From positions 1 through 60,134 of the forward strand of contig NZ_JANUXZ010000008.1 of the NCBI RefSeq assembly GCF_024834055.1: 60,134 nt of DNA. The letters are read 5' to 3'. The notes below the pieces were generated by a model, which saw nothing but the letters and a program-made list of their open reading frames with translations, was not told the DNA's origin and made no database searches. The DNA comes from Corynebacterium sp. ES2730-CONJ (GTDB lineage: Bacteria > Actinomycetota > Actinomycetes > Mycobacteriales > Mycobacteriaceae). This document shows, piece after piece, positions 36,666 through 47,305 of this stretch (positions are counted from its first letter, which is position 1; each line of letters begins with the position of its first letter). A program made the translations under genes and the position numbers.

Positions 36666-38036
36666 AAGCTCTGTAAGCCCTGTAACCCTAGTAGTCTCAA
36701 GGGCAGGGGATAGATCCACAACCTTTTCTACGGTGAGATTATCCTCGGTGTCGTGGTTGCTTTTAACGCTGGCGTTTAGAGATATTTCATCAAGTTTCGT
36801 GCGCATGACCAGTACGTTATATGCTCCCCACGTAGACGCCACCCATTCGAGTGTCCCTGAATTCTGATGGGGCAGGATAAAACCACCATAGATATCGGGG
36901 ATTGTTGCGCGACTAATAAGCATGCGCTTCGAACTCCACGGGCCGGTTATCTTTTCTGCGGTACGAAGCACCATTCCGTTCTCGTCCAGGTAGAGTACTA
37001 CCCATCGGCCTAAACCTTCGTGGAAGGTCACCGAAAGTTCAGAAACCCTTCCATCCAGTAGTGGAAGCTCCACCGCCGGATCGTCAGTCCACGTCGAGCC
37101 GTCGAAGTATTCGAAAGCGTTTTCGGCGGGGAACTCCGACTTAGCCGCACGAGATAGATAAGCTGACCCATCGCGACCGGATTTAGTGCTTATCCGGTAG
37201 ATATAGTTGTCATCGTGAGTGAAGGCGCTCATCTGAAGGTGCGAATTCCCGTGTCTGTAGGCGCTAAACCCTGGGATACTCGGTAGGTTCTCTGCATCTG
37301 CATTGACACGAATGGATTCGGGAACGAGTGACCAATTTACTCCATCGACACTCATCACTGTAGCCGCATAATTGGTATCCCAATACCCTGGAGCACCCCA
37401 GCGACGCACCGACATATAGTCAATATAGTGCGCACCATTGACATATATCCCCGCGGTGGGGATGGTGGTGTGCTCTATTCCCGGAACCTTCAGCGAGCCG
37501 ATAATTTCCCGGGCGAATCCCGACGACGACCATCCACCCGCAGTCAAAGCCTCATCGAGGGTTAACCCATCCGAGTAGTCCTTATCTACAGTGCGTAGCA
37601 GGACATTCGAGCGCCAGCCATTATCAGCTCCATCGCAGCTCATGGTGTCGCCAAATGCCATATAGGTGTAATTTTCAGGTCCGGACCACGCGATACCTAA
37701 GTCGGTGCCCGAAATACCAAAACGAGAATGAGTACGCTGCGGGGAACCTGGACCAGTCAGTAGATGAAGGGATTGAGTTGCACCCTGGAGGATGGGCATT
37801 TGGCCAGGATGCCGCCCCTGATCAAGCGAACTACTTCCATGACTGGAACTAAATAAGGACGAGCCCGACAAGAAGGGTAAGGAAGAACTCCCCTGGGGTT
37901 GAAAGTGTTCACCTTCTTGCGGCACGCGAGTGTAGTCACATGGCGCTGCGGTGACCGCGGGGGCGGTGAATAATTGGCCGAGTACGGTGGCAGCACACAC
38001 ACTGAACGCCAGTCTTCTCATTTGCATAACTACCAC
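36606..38036 (-). CDS. secreted DUF4185 protein, putative GH183 endo-D-arabinanase
   Basis: A 476-residue exported protein. The signal peptide is [15 protein letters not shown]...VTAAP; GTG 38036, ATG 38027 and ATG 38021 are possible starts, the last being the most typical. A low-complexity Ser-rich linker precedes the catalytic region, which starts at [13 protein letters not shown] (about 105-117). [16 protein letters not shown] and repeated beta-propeller-like strands such as [12 protein letters not shown] follow. DUF4185 proteins of mycobacteria were identified as endo-D-arabinanases (family GH183), so a role in trimming arabinogalactan or lipoarabinomannan is plausible but inferred. The 3' end overlaps coaE by 60 bp; the 5' end is divergent from uvrB. 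Confidence 0.82.
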   Translation of the reverse strand: MVVMQMRRLAFSVCAATVLGQLFTAPAVTAAPCDYTRVPQEGEHFQPQGSSSLPFLSGSSLFSSSHGSSSLDQGRHPGQMPILQGATQSLHLLTGPGSPQRTHSRFGISGTDLGIAWSGPENYTYMAFGDTMSCDGADNGWRSNVLLRTVDKDYSDGLTLDEALTAGGWSSSGFAREIIGSLKVPGIEHTTIPTAGIYVNGAHYIDYMSVRRWGAPGYWDTNYAATVMSVDGVNWSLVPESIRVNADAENLPSIPGFSAYRHGNSHLQMSAFTHDDNYIYRISTKSGRDGSAYLSRAAKSEFPAENAFEYFDGSTWTDDPAVELPLLDGRVSELSVTFHEGLGRWVVLYLDENGMVLRTAEKITGPWSSKRMLISRATIPDIYGGFILPHQNSGTLEWVASTWGAYNVLVMRTKLDEISLNASVKSNHDTEDNLTVEKVVDLSPALETTRVTGLTELSLIPKSLENPRDVRGNGVE

Positions 38037-38054
38037 TATATTATTGGTGGTTAT
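38026..38054. promoter_or_regulatory. inverted repeat between the DUF4185 gene and uvrB
   Basis: ATAACTACCA (38026-38035) and TGGTGGTTAT (38045-38054) form an inverted repeat with one mismatch and a 9-bp AT-rich centre. It covers the start regions of both divergent genes, so it could be a shared operator or a 5' hairpin. Confidence 0.45.
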
Positions 38055-40140
38055 GAATTCCCTCCCTGCCGATCAACAGCCGGACCATCGCCCCGTTACA
38101 GAAATAGCTCGCTCCCAGGGCACCTTCGAGGTGGTATCGGAATTCCAGCCCAGCGGGGACCAACCCACCGCGATCAAAGAATTGGACGAACGTCTGCGCC
38201 GCGGTGAGGATGATATTGTTTTACTCGGTGCTACGGGTACCGGTAAATCTGCCACCGCCGCGTGGCTCATCGAAAAGCAGCAGCGACCCACATTGGTCAT
38301 GGCTCCCAACAAAACTCTTGCTGCCCAACTCGCGAATGAATTGCGCTCCTTACTTCCGAATAATGCGGTTGAGTATTTTGTTTCCTACTACGATTACTAC
38401 CAACCCGAGGCCTATATCGCCCAGACCGATACCTATATCGAAAAGGATTCCTCCATCAACGATGATGTGGAACGACTGCGTCACCGGGCTACCTCGTCCT
38501 TGCTAACGCGACGCGACGTGGTGGTGGTCTCCTCAGTGTCATGTATTTATGGTTTGGGAACGCCGCAGGGCTATATCGATCGCTCCGTGTGGTTGGAGGT
38601 AGGAGAAGAAATAGAGCGAGATCGTTTCCTCCGATTGCTGGTTGACATACAATACGGCCGCAACGATATCGGTTTCACACGCGGCACATTCCGAGTTAAG
38701 GGCGATACCGTCGATATCATTCCAGCCTATGAAGAGACCGCAGTGCGTGTGGAGTTTTTTGGCGATGAAATTGATGCACTCTACTATATCCATCCCCTGA
38801 CCGGCGAGATTATCCGCCAGGTGCAAGACGTTCGCATCTTTCCGGGCACCCACTACGTAGCGGGACCGGATCGTATGGCGCGAGCTATCGAAGATATCAA
38901 AGAAGAATTAGCTGACCGGCTCGCTGATTTGGAAAATCGTGGAAAACTGCTGGAAGCACAGCGCCTGCGAATGCGCACGGAGTACGATCTCGAGATGATT
39001 GAACAAGTCGGTTTTTGCTCTGGTATTGAGAACTACTCCAGACACCTTGATGGGCGCGCTGCGGGTACCGCGCCAGCGACCTTACTCGACTACTTCCCCG
39101 ATGATTTCCTCACCATTATTGACGAGTCGCATGTGACGGTGCCCCAGATTGGAGGCATGTTTGAAGGCGATATGTCGCGAAAACGCAATCTAGTGGAATT
39201 TGGTTTCCGTCTGCCTTCGGCTCTTGATAACCGCCCTCTCACGTGGGAGGAGTTCTCGCAGCGGGTGGGGCAGACGGTTTATCTGTCGGCCACCCCTGGC
39301 AATTACGAGTTGGCCGCCTCTGGTGGAGAATATGTCGAGCAGGTTATCCGCCCAACTGGTCTGGTCGATCCAGAGATCACTGTCAAACCTACGCGGGGTC
39401 AGATCGATGATCTCATTCACGAGATCAGGGAGCGGACTGCGAAGGATGAGCGCGTGCTCGTTACTACTTTGACTAAGAAGATGGCCGAAGATCTCACTGA
39501 CTATTTATTAGAAAACGGAGTGAAGGTTCGCTATCTACACTCCGATATCGATACTCTCCAGCGGGTTGAATTGCTGCGACAGCTGCGCCTCGGGGAGTTC
39601 GATGTGCTGGTGGGCATCAACCTGCTTCGCGAGGGCTTGGATCTTCCTGAGGTATCCTTGGTGGCCATTCTCGACGCAGATAAGGAAGGTTTCCTCAGAT
39701 CCACAACGTCCCTCATTCAAACTATCGGACGCGCCGCAAGGAATGTCTCTGGCGAGGTAATCATGTATGCAGACAAGATGACGGACTCCATGACATTCGC
39801 CATCGAAGAAACCGATAGGCGCAGAGAGAAGCAATTGGCCTACAACAAAGAACATGGGATCGATCCGCAGCCGTTGCGCAAGAAGATAGCCGATATTCTT
39901 GACCAAGTTCAAGACGCTCATTCCGATAGTGGCGACGAGGGACGAGCCGATGCCGCGCTCGTCGCGCGCAAAGATACCTCCACTATGGCCTCCAGCGAGG
40001 TGGAATCTCTGATCAAAGAGTTGACCACTCAAATGGGGCAGGCGGCTCGCGAACTCAAATTCGAGTTGGCAGGCCGCCTCCGGGACGAGATTGCGGACCT
40101 CAAGAAAGAATTGCGTGGTTTAAAGGAAGCCGGGATCTAG
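38053..40140 (+). CDS. uvrB: excinuclease ABC subunit UvrB
   Basis: A 695-residue damage-verification subunit of nucleotide-excision repair. Walker A is [10 protein letters not shown] (about 56-65). The beta-hairpin region is [20 protein letters not shown] (about 109-128). [14 protein letters not shown] carries the DEAD-like box, and [27 protein letters not shown] (motif V region) and QTIGRAARN follow. The C-terminal UVR motif binds UvrC/UvrA. ATG 38053 (MNSLPADQ) fits the family; the frame is open upstream but overlaps the divergent gene. Its stop overlaps the convergent helicase stop in a CTAG. Confidence 0.96.
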   Translation: MNSLPADQQPDHRPVTEIARSQGTFEVVSEFQPSGDQPTAIKELDERLRRGEDDIVLLGATGTGKSATAAWLIEKQQRPTLVMAPNKTLAAQLANELRSLLPNNAVEYFVSYYDYYQPEAYIAQTDTYIEKDSSINDDVERLRHRATSSLLTRRDVVVVSSVSCIYGLGTPQGYIDRSVWLEVGEEIERDRFLRLLVDIQYGRNDIGFTRGTFRVKGDTVDIIPAYEETAVRVEFFGDEIDALYYIHPLTGEIIRQVQDVRIFPGTHYVAGPDRMARAIEDIKEELADRLADLENRGKLLEAQRLRMRTEYDLEMIEQVGFCSGIENYSRHLDGRAAGTAPATLLDYFPDDFLTIIDESHVTVPQIGGMFEGDMSRKRNLVEFGFRLPSALDNRPLTWEEFSQRVGQTVYLSATPGNYELAASGGEYVEQVIRPTGLVDPEITVKPTRGQIDDLIHEIRERTAKDERVLVTTLTKKMAEDLTDYLLENGVKVRYLHSDIDTLQRVELLRQLRLGEFDVLVGINLLREGLDLPEVSLVAILDADKEGFLRSTTSLIQTIGRAARNVSGEVIMYADKMTDSMTFAIEETDRRREKQLAYNKEHGIDPQPLRKKIADILDQVQDAHSDSGDEGRADAALVARKDTSTMASSEVESLIKELTTQMGQAARELKFELAGRLRDEIADLKKELRGLKEAGI

Positions 40141-42365
40141 GTGAGATCGGTGCTGTCTCCAATGATGGTCAACGATTGTGTAGCCCGGGTGAGAGCCACG
40201 TAGAGATCTTGGTACCCTTGCGGGGAGGACTCGACAATCTCATTCGGTTCCACTACCACGATGTGATCGAATTCAAGTCCTTTGATTGAACTGACCCCTC
40301 GAATGGCCGAATTCTCGCGATGATCAGCTGCGATAATCGCCACGGAGCGGTGAGGGTCTTTCTCTTTCAGTTCCCGAGCAATGCACATTGGATCGGTATC
40401 TGAAGGGTAGAACCGTACTGGATACCCCGAGGATCTGAGAGACGTCGCGGGTCGTCGGTCATGACCAATGCGGGCGAGTATTTTGTGCGCGTACTCCATG
40501 ATCTCTAACGGAGTGCGGTAGTTAACGGTGAGCTCGTGCTTCGTGAAGCGCTGCGAGACAAAGGGAGCGAGGGTTTCCGCCCACGAGTCGACCCCGGCGG
40601 GTGACCCGGTTTGAGCCGTATCGCCCACAACAGTCATCCATCGAGCGGGTATTCGTCGCATGACCATCCGCCACTCCATCGGACTCAGCTCCTGGGCTTC
40701 GTCGATAATGACGTGGCCATAGGTCCATTCTCTATCATTGCGGGCGCGGTCGGCTGTGGTGCGAATATCTTTTTCTACCTGCCAGTCCGCCAACTCCTCG
40801 GCGTCGATAATATCGAAAGCGGAGAGAATCTCAGCGTCTGATTCATCGTCGAGATCTGAGTTTGCCGAGGAGCTGAGGCCTTCAAGCGTTGACTCAGCAG
40901 CTTCCCGTTCCAAGTCCCATTTTTGCTCGCGAGTCGCGGCAGGATGGGGGCCTATGAGTTGAGCTAATTCGTCGAGAAGCGCTGCGTCGCTGGCGGAGAA
41001 GCCCTCGACATCATCGCGCAAGAGAGCATCGAAAGTGTCCTCATCGTAGTCGAAGAGAATCTCGCTTAAAATTTTGGCATCGCAGAGCATTTCGGCGAGC
41101 ACATCTTGAGGCCGCAGAATCGGCCAGAATTCTGCGACGAGTTCATGGAGTTCAGGGCTAGCCAAAATATCGTCATGTATCTGCGCTTGGTCTCCCTGGG
41201 ATAGCAAATTCTGCCGCCCCAAAGGATCAGCGCCGACGATGGACACCAGAGCTTTGGTTAACTGCGCGGAGAGAGCATCGGCGAAAAGAGGTTGGGCGAG
41301 ATTATGCGGCCGCCGTCCCCGTCGTGCCCTGGTGCGGGCGGATTTGACCATAGCAGGGGTTAATGTGATATCGATGCCCTCGATGCGGATAATTCTATTC
41401 TCCTGGAGCTCCGATTGGTGGCGTGCAACAGCTCGCTTGAGAATGGTGATCATCTCTAGTGAGCCTTTTACTTCTTTCCCCGCGAGGCTTTCTGGCTTCG
41501 AGGGGACCATTTGCGGGTACAGCTCACCAATAGTGCTTAGAACGACGCCAGTCTCTCCGAGCTCGGGTAAAACTCGCGAAATATACTCAAGGAACGTTGG
41601 ATTGGGCCCGATGATTAATACGCCTTGGCGGTCCAATTGCTCTCGCCACGTATAGAGCAGATAGGCGATCCGATGGAGGGCTACAGCTGTTTTTCCGGTG
41701 CCGGGACCACCCTCAACAACCATCACTCCGCGGGTTTTGTCACGAATGATCGTATCTTGTTCGCTCTGTATGGTCTCTACGATGGAGTGCATATGCGACC
41801 CACGGGCTTGTTGTAAAGCTAGGTGGAGAGCAGATTCATGGGCCACAGAGTGGGGCGCGTATTCGATTCCGCTCAGATCTCCACCGAGAATTTCGTCATC
41901 AACTCTGACCACCGTGCGACCCTTAGTGCGAATATGCCGACGAATTTCGACTCCCCCCGGTTGCGCAGTTGTGGCTAAATAAAAAGGTCTAGCCATGGGG
42001 GCTCGCCAGTCGAGAAGCAGGGTACGGTAATCGTCGTTTCGATCATCGAGGCCCATCCGCCCGATATAGCGGCGCTCAAGGTTATCCCTGCCCGGTACTG
42101 GGTTCTCGACGAGGCCGCTCGAAGCTATATCTATTCTTCCGAATACTAAACCGAGAGAGGCTAGGTTGAGGCGGTCTATGCGCTGATTAAGTGCGTGGAA
42201 TTCAGTATCGCGTTCGAGCAGATCTCCTGCATCGGGATCGCTATGGTCAACGCGCATCTGAACAGCGCTTAGTTTCCGGCGTGCTTGCTCCACCTCGGCA
42301 TCGAGCTTGGTAAAGAGCATATCCACATAGCTCTGCTCATCGCTTAAATCGGTGGACTTTTTCAA
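40137..42365 (-). CDS. HelD/HelR-like superfamily 1 helicase (RNA polymerase recycling factor)
   Basis: A protein of about 742 residues. An N-terminal coiled coil ([19 protein letters not shown]) is followed by Walker [16 protein letters not shown] (about 215-230), a long inserted region (about 290-560), Walker [16 protein letters not shown], and the C-terminal VNYRTP and [13 protein letters not shown]. Actinobacterial HelD/HelR proteins strip stalled RNA polymerase from DNA and can protect it from rifampicin. The start is TTG 42365, because AGGAGA lies 7 nt upstream; the TTG at 42395 has no such site. No rifampicin-associated element was seen upstream. Confidence 0.83.
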   Translation of the reverse strand: MKKSTDLSDEQSYVDMLFTKLDAEVEQARRKLSAVQMRVDHSDPDAGDLLERDTEFHALNQRIDRLNLASLGLVFGRIDIASSGLVENPVPGRDNLERRYIGRMGLDDRNDDYRTLLLDWRAPMARPFYLATTAQPGGVEIRRHIRTKGRTVVRVDDEILGGDLSGIEYAPHSVAHESALHLALQQARGSHMHSIVETIQSEQDTIIRDKTRGVMVVEGGPGTGKTAVALHRIAYLLYTWREQLDRQGVLIIGPNPTFLEYISRVLPELGETGVVLSTIGELYPQMVPSKPESLAGKEVKGSLEMITILKRAVARHQSELQENRIIRIEGIDITLTPAMVKSARTRARRGRRPHNLAQPLFADALSAQLTKALVSIVGADPLGRQNLLSQGDQAQIHDDILASPELHELVAEFWPILRPQDVLAEMLCDAKILSEILFDYDEDTFDALLRDDVEGFSASDAALLDELAQLIGPHPAATREQKWDLEREAAESTLEGLSSSANSDLDDESDAEILSAFDIIDAEELADWQVEKDIRTTADRARNDREWTYGHVIIDEAQELSPMEWRMVMRRIPARWMTVVGDTAQTGSPAGVDSWAETLAPFVSQRFTKHELTVNYRTPLEIMEYAHKILARIGHDRRPATSLRSSGYPVRFYPSDTDPMCIARELKEKDPHRSVAIIAADHRENSAIRGVSSIKGLEFDHIVVVEPNEIVESSPQGYQDLYVALTRATQSLTIIGDSTDLT

Positions 42366-42438
42366 CGGCAATCTCCTTGCTTGCTTAGAAACCAAAACTC
42401 CACTCTACTAGCACCATCTATTTTGGTGCCGACGCGAA

Positions 42439-42466
42439 AGGGCCACCCCACGATCTGGGGCGGCCC
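42439..42466 (-). terminator. terminator after the DoxX gene
   Basis: AGGGCC-CCCC and GGGG-GGCCCT form a GC-rich stem with small mismatches. On the minus strand it is followed by TTTCG. It separates the DoxX gene from the helicase gene downstream. Confidence 0.65.
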
Positions 42467-42489
42467 TCACAATGCTGTTTAAGTGATGA

Positions 42490-43359
42490 TTAGTTCAGCT
42501 TCTTGCCCACCTTCTTTTGAGCCCGAGCAATGGCCTTCTCGGCGTTTTTCTGCAGCTTAGTAGCCTTCTTTGAGGCCTTCTTGGCACGTCGGCCAGTTGC
42601 CTCTTGAGCGTGATCATAAGCCTCCTGGGCGCGCTCTTGAGCCTGGGCCGCAGCCTTCACTACCTTTTTGCGCGCTACCTTCGAGTTAGCTTGCGCTTCA
42701 TTGAGGAATGAACGGGCGGCCTGGCTCCAATCGTCGCGGTTATCCTCGACGTATTCCGTAGCCTTATGAGCGGTATCGCCAATCCACGAGGAAGCCTGGC
42801 TGAGGAACTTCTCAGACTCGTGGCGGGCTTCGTCAAACCAATCACTTGCGGAATCTGCGAACTTTTGAGTTTCACTTTGGGTAGGCAGCGCCTGCTGAAC
42901 GCGCTTATTCGCTACCCGTGCAGCTTTCTTGGCGCGCCAGCTAAGACCTGGTTTTCCGGCGGTATCAGCGCTCGTGATGAAGAGCCCCCCAAGCAGAGCC
43001 ATGGAGGTGAGGAAGCCCTGGCGGCGCTGTGTCTTCTCAGCTGGATCTTGGGTTTCCCAGAAAGCGTGGCGAGCTAAAACCGTCGGCACGCTCACGAGTG
43101 CGAGAATACCAGCCGACAACCGTGGGAACTTACCCAAAAATAGTGTAGTACCAGCGGCAATCTTCGTTCCACCAACAATCTTGGTTAGCTGAGCTGGGTC
43201 TTGAGGCAGCTGTTTATAATACTGGCGAGGGAGGACCATACGAAGGTTACGCATAATCATCGCGGTCCCTTGGGCATGTTCGTCAACGTGTTGGACCATG
43301 TCGACGCCGTCGGAAATATAGAATGAAGCCACCATAGGGCGGGCGAGTTTGCGGAGCAT
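42490..43359 (-). CDS. DoxX-family membrane protein with a long basic C-terminal tail
   Basis: A 289-residue protein. The first ~145 residues form a DoxX-like four-helix membrane domain (FYISDGVDMVQH, KIVGGTKIAAGTTLFLGKFPRLSAG, FLTSMALLGGLF). The remaining half is soluble, helical and very rich in Ala, Lys, Gln and Glu. It ends in a histone H1-like stretch (RRAKKASKKATKLQKNAEK, KKVGKKLN). DoxX proteins are often linked to redox or detoxification complexes. The basic tail could bind nucleic acid or acidic lipid; this is speculation. ATG 43359 is the clear start. Confidence 0.78.
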   Translation of the reverse strand: MLRKLARPMVASFYISDGVDMVQHVDEHAQGTAMIMRNLRMVLPRQYYKQLPQDPAQLTKIVGGTKIAAGTTLFLGKFPRLSAGILALVSVPTVLARHAFWETQDPAEKTQRRQGFLTSMALLGGLFITSADTAGKPGLSWRAKKAARVANKRVQQALPTQSETQKFADSASDWFDEARHESEKFLSQASSWIGDTAHKATEYVEDNRDDWSQAARSFLNEAQANSKVARKKVVKAAAQAQERAQEAYDHAQEATGRRAKKASKKATKLQKNAEKAIARAQKKVGKKLN

Positions 43360-43446
43360 GTAAAACCTTTCACTGAAATCTGTCTATTTTTGGAGCTTTA
43401 GCAAGCACCTTTAAATGATGGTAGTCGAATTTGGCGCGCGAGGTAG

Positions 43447-44046
43447 CTACCAACCTCTTTTTTCCCATTCCCCTAGTGCTGGTCGTTCCGCACCTATAGT
43501 CGTAGGTTTCCCATGTCCTGGCCACACGATGGCATCATCGGAAAACCTATCAAAGAGTCGGGCGCTCACGTCGGAAAAGAGTTGCTTGAATTCGGCTGGT
43601 GAATCAGTTTTACCCAAGCCGCCAGGGAAAAGAGAATCTCCAACGAATAGGTGTGTGGTGCCGTCGTTGTGGAGGGCTAAGCACGCTCCGCCCCGAGTAT
43701 GTCCGCGCAAAATAATCACCTGAAGATATTGGCCATAAAATTCGAGGGTATCTCCGTGCGACAGTTTCGTATCGACTGGGGCGGGGAGATCAGGGGCATC
43801 GAGCGCTGAAGCATAGTGGTGTGCCCCAGTAGCACTAAGCACTTGAACCAAGGCGCCCACATGATCTGCGTGACTGTGGGTGGTGAGCACAGCGTCGATC
43901 GATCGCTCGTTCCTACTGGCCCATTGCAGAATAGTTTCGGCTTGTGCAGGAGCATCGATCAGGAGAGTGCGGTCGCCCCAACTGAGAGCATAACTTTTAT
44001 TATCCATGGTGCCCAAGGTCAAAATATCTAAGTCCATGGATCCCAC
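43447..44046 (-). CDS. metallo-beta-lactamase fold hydrolase (glyoxalase II-like)
   Basis: A 199-residue cytoplasmic MBL-fold enzyme. The metal site motif is LTTHSHADHVGAL (THxHxDH, about residues 55-67). LRGHTRGGACLAL gives a further metal His, VGDSLFPGGLGKTD the bridging Asp, and WPGHGKPT the last His. Its size matches small glyoxalase II-like or persulfide-type hydrolases; the substrate is not determined. The start is GTG 44046 or ATG 44037 (MDLDILTLG). It is divergent from uvrA and conserved beside it in corynebacteria. Confidence 0.85.
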   Translation of the reverse strand: MGSMDLDILTLGTMDNKSYALSWGDRTLLIDAPAQAETILQWASRNERSIDAVLTTHSHADHVGALVQVLSATGAHHYASALDAPDLPAPVDTKLSHGDTLEFYGQYLQVIILRGHTRGGACLALHNDGTTHLFVGDSLFPGGLGKTDSPAEFKQLFSDVSARLFDRFSDDAIVWPGHGKPTTIGAERPALGEWEKRGW

Positions 44047-44064
44047 AGTAGCGAAAGGGTTTAT

Positions 44065-44080
44065 TCGTTGCTATGTTCGA
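44065..44080 (+). promoter_or_regulatory. possible degenerate LexA (SOS) box before uvrA
   Basis: TCGTTGCTATGTTCGA matches the TCGAAC-N4-GTTCGA type box fully in the right half and in 3 of 6 bases on the left. It lies 22 bp before the uvrA start. Confidence 0.3.
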
Positions 44081-44101
44081 TAGGGCGCATAATGCCTAAG
44101 A

Positions 44102-46981
44102 ATGAATCGAAGGGAAAATCATCCAGTGGCTGATCAGCTAGTTGTTAAAGGCGCTCGCGAGCACAATCTCAAAGGCGTAGATATTAGTATCCCTCGCGAT
44201 TCAATGGTGGTCTTCACCGGCTTATCTGGTTCAGGAAAATCCTCTCTGGCCTTTGATACGATCTTCGCCGAGGGGCAGCGTCGCTATGTTGAAAGCTTGA
44301 GTGCTTATGCGCGCCAATTCCTTGGTCAGATGGACAAGCCAGATGTCGATTTCATTGAGGGCCTATCGCCTGCAGTATCGATTGATCAAAAATCAACCAA
44401 CCGTAATCCTCGCTCGACTGTGGGAACGATTACGGAAGTGTACGATTACCTGAGACTTTTGTATTCGCGTGCGGGTATCGCACACTGCCCGGTGTGCGAT
44501 GCAACGATTGAGCGGCAGACTCCGCAACAAATTGTCGATCAAGTTCTGGATATGGAGGAGGGCCTGAAATTTCAGGTGCTCGCACCAGTCGTTCGTGCTC
44601 GCAAGGGCGAGTTTGTTGATCTCTTCTTAGAACTCGCGCAGCAGGGTTTTGCTCGCGTACGTGTCGACGGGGAGGTCCATCCGCTCTCCAATCCGCCAGA
44701 GCTAAAGAAGCAAGTAAAACACACCATAGAGGTAGTGGTCGATCGCTTGCAGGTGAAGCCCGCTCAAAAGCAACGGCTCACCGATTCAATAGAGCAGGCC
44801 CTCAAACTAGCTGATGGGATTGTGGAACTCGATTTCCTCACCCTCCCTGACGATCATCCGCAGCGCAGTCGCCGTTTTAGCGAAAAATTGGCGTGCCCTA
44901 ATAACCACGATATCGGGGTGGACGAATTAGAACCCCGCGCCTTTTCCTTCAACTCTCCCTTCGGCGCTTGTCCGACATGCGACGGTTTGGGAACTCGCCT
45001 GGAAGTTGATATCGACCTCGTTATACCGGATAAATCTGCGCCCCTCATTCGGGCTATCCACCCCTTCAGCACCTCAGGTTCCGCTGACGGCTATTACCAA
45101 AAGCTGATCAAGGGGTTATGCAATACTGTGGGCATTGACCCTGCCACGCCATACGAGGAATTGACGAAGAAACAGCAGGATATTGTCCTCAATGGAGCCC
45201 CCGATAAAGTCACAGTGCGGTATAAAAATCGCTTCGGTCGTACCCGCACATGGACCTCTTCTTTCGAGGGGGTTCTCCCGAATCTACAGCGACGCTTAGA
45301 GGGGACCGATTCCGATGCCCAAAAAGATCGCCTGCTGGCCTATATGCGGGAGATACCATGTCCTGCCTGCGAGGGAACCAGATTGAAGCCCGAAATCCTG
45401 GCGGTTAGGTTGGGATCTGCCGAGTTCGGGGAGTTATCAATTGCCGGTGTCACGGCGCTGAGTATTCAGGAGGCCAGTGAATTTCTGAACTCCTTAGAGC
45501 TAAATAAACGCCAGGCGATGATCGCCGGGGCCGTACTAAAGGAAATTCAAGCTCGTCTTAAATTCCTTGTTGATGTGGGGTTAACGTACTTAACCCTCAA
45601 CCGTGCTGCAGGCACGTTGTCAGGTGGAGAAGCTCAGCGCATCCGACTTGCTACTCAAATCGGATCAGGTTTAGCAGGTGTGCTCCATGTGCTCGACGAG
45701 CCTTCAATCGGTCTGCACCAGCGGGACAATCAGCGGCTCATTGGTACTCTCGAAAGACTGCGCGATATTGGTAATACCCTCATCGTTGTGGAGCACGATG
45801 AAGACACCATTAAGGCAGCGGACTGGCTGGTAGATATTGGGCCGCTAGCGGGAGAGTATGGGGGAGAGATTGTTTATCAAGGCCCACCCCAAGGTATTAA
45901 AGATTGTTCCGAATCCTTGACTGGAGCTTATCTGTCGGGTGCGAAAACATTGGGGGTGCCTGCCCAGCGGCGTGAGGTCGATAAAGAGCGCGCGCTTACA
46001 ATTGTGGGTGCGCGCGAGAATAATCTCCGCGATATCACCATCACGCTTCCGCTAGGAGTGCTGGCCTGTGTCACGGGTGTTTCCGGATCGGGTAAATCAA
46101 CCGTGATTAACCAAATCCTAGCCAAAACACTCGCCAACGAGCTCAACCGAGCACGACAGGTACCAGGTCGAGTAACCCGTGTCGAAGGCATGGAGCATCT
46201 CGATAAACTAGTCCAAGTGGACCAAAGCCCCATTGGTCGCACCCCGCGATCAAATCCAGCAACGTATACAGGTGTTTTCGATAAAGTTCGTACGCTCTTC
46301 GCCGAGACAACAGAGGCAAAGGTGCGAGGATATAAGCCAGGACGCTTCTCCTTCAACGTTAAAGGTGGGCGATGCGAGGCTTGCCGAGGCGATGGCACTC
46401 TCAAGATCGAAATGAATTTCCTGCCAGACGTCTATGTACCATGCGAAGTCTGCCACGGTGCTCGATATAATCGCGAAACTCTTGAAGTGCGATACAAGGG
46501 TAAAAATATCGCAGAGGTTCTCGATATGCCCATATCCGAGGCAGCTGAGTTCTTCCGACCTATTACCTCGATCCATCGCTACCTTCACACTCTTACTGAG
46601 GTAGGTCTTGGCTATGTTCGACTAGGGCAGTCTGCTACCACTCTTTCTGGAGGCGAAGCTCAACGCGTGAAGCTCGCCGCGGAATTGCAAAAACGCTCGA
46701 ACGGACGCACCATTTATATTCTGGATGAACCGACCACCGGCTTGCACTTTGAGGATATACGTAAGCTTATGCTGGTGATTCAAGGTTTGGTTGACAAAGG
46801 CAATTCGGTAGTCATCATCGAACATAACCTCGATGTGATCAAAGCCGCTGACTGGATTGTGGACATGGGGCCTGAAGGAGGTTCTGGGGGAGGGCTGGTG
46901 GTGGCCGAGGGGACTCCCGAGGATGTTGCTCGAGTAAGTGGCTCGTACACTGGCCAGTTCCTAGCGAATATCTTGACCTAA
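44102..46981 (+). CDS. uvrA: excinuclease ABC subunit UvrA
   Basis: A 959-residue ATPase that recognises bulky DNA damage and loads UvrB. It has two ABC halves. The first has Walker [10 protein letters not shown] (about 39-47), a zinc site starting CPVCDA, and the signature [19 protein letters not shown]. The second has GVSGSGKST, the zinc module [11 protein letters not shown] ... CEVCHGARY, and [18 protein letters not shown] 44102 gives the expected N-terminus ([17 protein letters not shown]). It is transcribed alone; no clear intrinsic terminator follows. Confidence 0.97.
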   Translation: MNRRENHPVADQLVVKGAREHNLKGVDISIPRDSMVVFTGLSGSGKSSLAFDTIFAEGQRRYVESLSAYARQFLGQMDKPDVDFIEGLSPAVSIDQKSTNRNPRSTVGTITEVYDYLRLLYSRAGIAHCPVCDATIERQTPQQIVDQVLDMEEGLKFQVLAPVVRARKGEFVDLFLELAQQGFARVRVDGEVHPLSNPPELKKQVKHTIEVVVDRLQVKPAQKQRLTDSIEQALKLADGIVELDFLTLPDDHPQRSRRFSEKLACPNNHDIGVDELEPRAFSFNSPFGACPTCDGLGTRLEVDIDLVIPDKSAPLIRAIHPFSTSGSADGYYQKLIKGLCNTVGIDPATPYEELTKKQQDIVLNGAPDKVTVRYKNRFGRTRTWTSSFEGVLPNLQRRLEGTDSDAQKDRLLAYMREIPCPACEGTRLKPEILAVRLGSAEFGELSIAGVTALSIQEASEFLNSLELNKRQAMIAGAVLKEIQARLKFLVDVGLTYLTLNRAAGTLSGGEAQRIRLATQIGSGLAGVLHVLDEPSIGLHQRDNQRLIGTLERLRDIGNTLIVVEHDEDTIKAADWLVDIGPLAGEYGGEIVYQGPPQGIKDCSESLTGAYLSGAKTLGVPAQRREVDKERALTIVGARENNLRDITITLPLGVLACVTGVSGSGKSTVINQILAKTLANELNRARQVPGRVTRVEGMEHLDKLVQVDQSPIGRTPRSNPATYTGVFDKVRTLFAETTEAKVRGYKPGRFSFNVKGGRCEACRGDGTLKIEMNFLPDVYVPCEVCHGARYNRETLEVRYKGKNIAEVLDMPISEAAEFFRPITSIHRYLHTLTEVGLGYVRLGQSATTLSGGEAQRVKLAAELQKRSNGRTIYILDEPTTGLHFEDIRKLMLVIQGLVDKGNSVVIIEHNLDVIKAADWIVDMGPEGGSGGGLVVAEGTPEDVARVSGSYTGQFLANILT

Positions 46982-47179
46982 CTGGGTTCGAACTTGCTTG
47001 CTTGATTCGTGCTGTGCTACCTTTGGGAAGCTACCACCTGGACTGAATGTTTTTTACTGAAGAATATGCAGTTGGGGTCGCAAGAGGAGATCTTCCCACC
47101 TGAGGCTGCTTGCTTAAAAAGTAAGTTGGCACAAGGTATAAGAGTACGTCAGTAATATCACTGAAAGAGTTACTGCTGT

Positions 47180-47212
47180 ATGAGTGCAAGGGTCTCCCGT
47201 TTGTGTGGATAA
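47180..47212 (+). CDS. candidate 10-residue leader peptide of the infC operon
   Basis: ATG at 47180 starts MSARVSRLCG and ends at TAA 47210-47212. GAAAGAG lies 10 nt upstream as a plausible ribosome site. Codons 6-8 form the 5' arm of the terminator that follows, so a ribosome on the last codons would block that hairpin. Such a short ORF could be chance; position and overlap are the support. Confidence 0.45.
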   Translation: MSARVSRLCG

Positions 47213-47226
47213 CGCAAACGGGTTTT
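47196..47226 (+). terminator. intrinsic terminator (attenuator) inside the infC leader
   Basis: CCCGTTTG (47196-47203) pairs perfectly with CAAACGGG (47215-47222) across an 11-nt loop and is followed by TTTTCGTT. It lies well past the uvrA end and 80 nt before infC, inside the leader. Confidence 0.75.
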
Positions 47227-47305
47227 CGTTGTGTGTTGGGATAGAAGCCAATGCGATAACCGGTAGATCACATATTGTTTATTTTGCTACTTTGAGGAGA
47301 CCCCC

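Larger units (their letters stand above)
46982..47305 (+). promoter_or_regulatory. long infC leader region
   Basis: This 324-bp stretch between uvrA and infC has no ordinary gene. A possible promoter is TTAAAA - 17 bp - TATAAG near 47108-47136. It then carries a 10-codon ORF and an intrinsic terminator (listed separately), about 80 nt before infC. The arrangement looks like a translation-dependent attenuator of the infC-rpmI-rplT operon. Confidence 0.5.
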
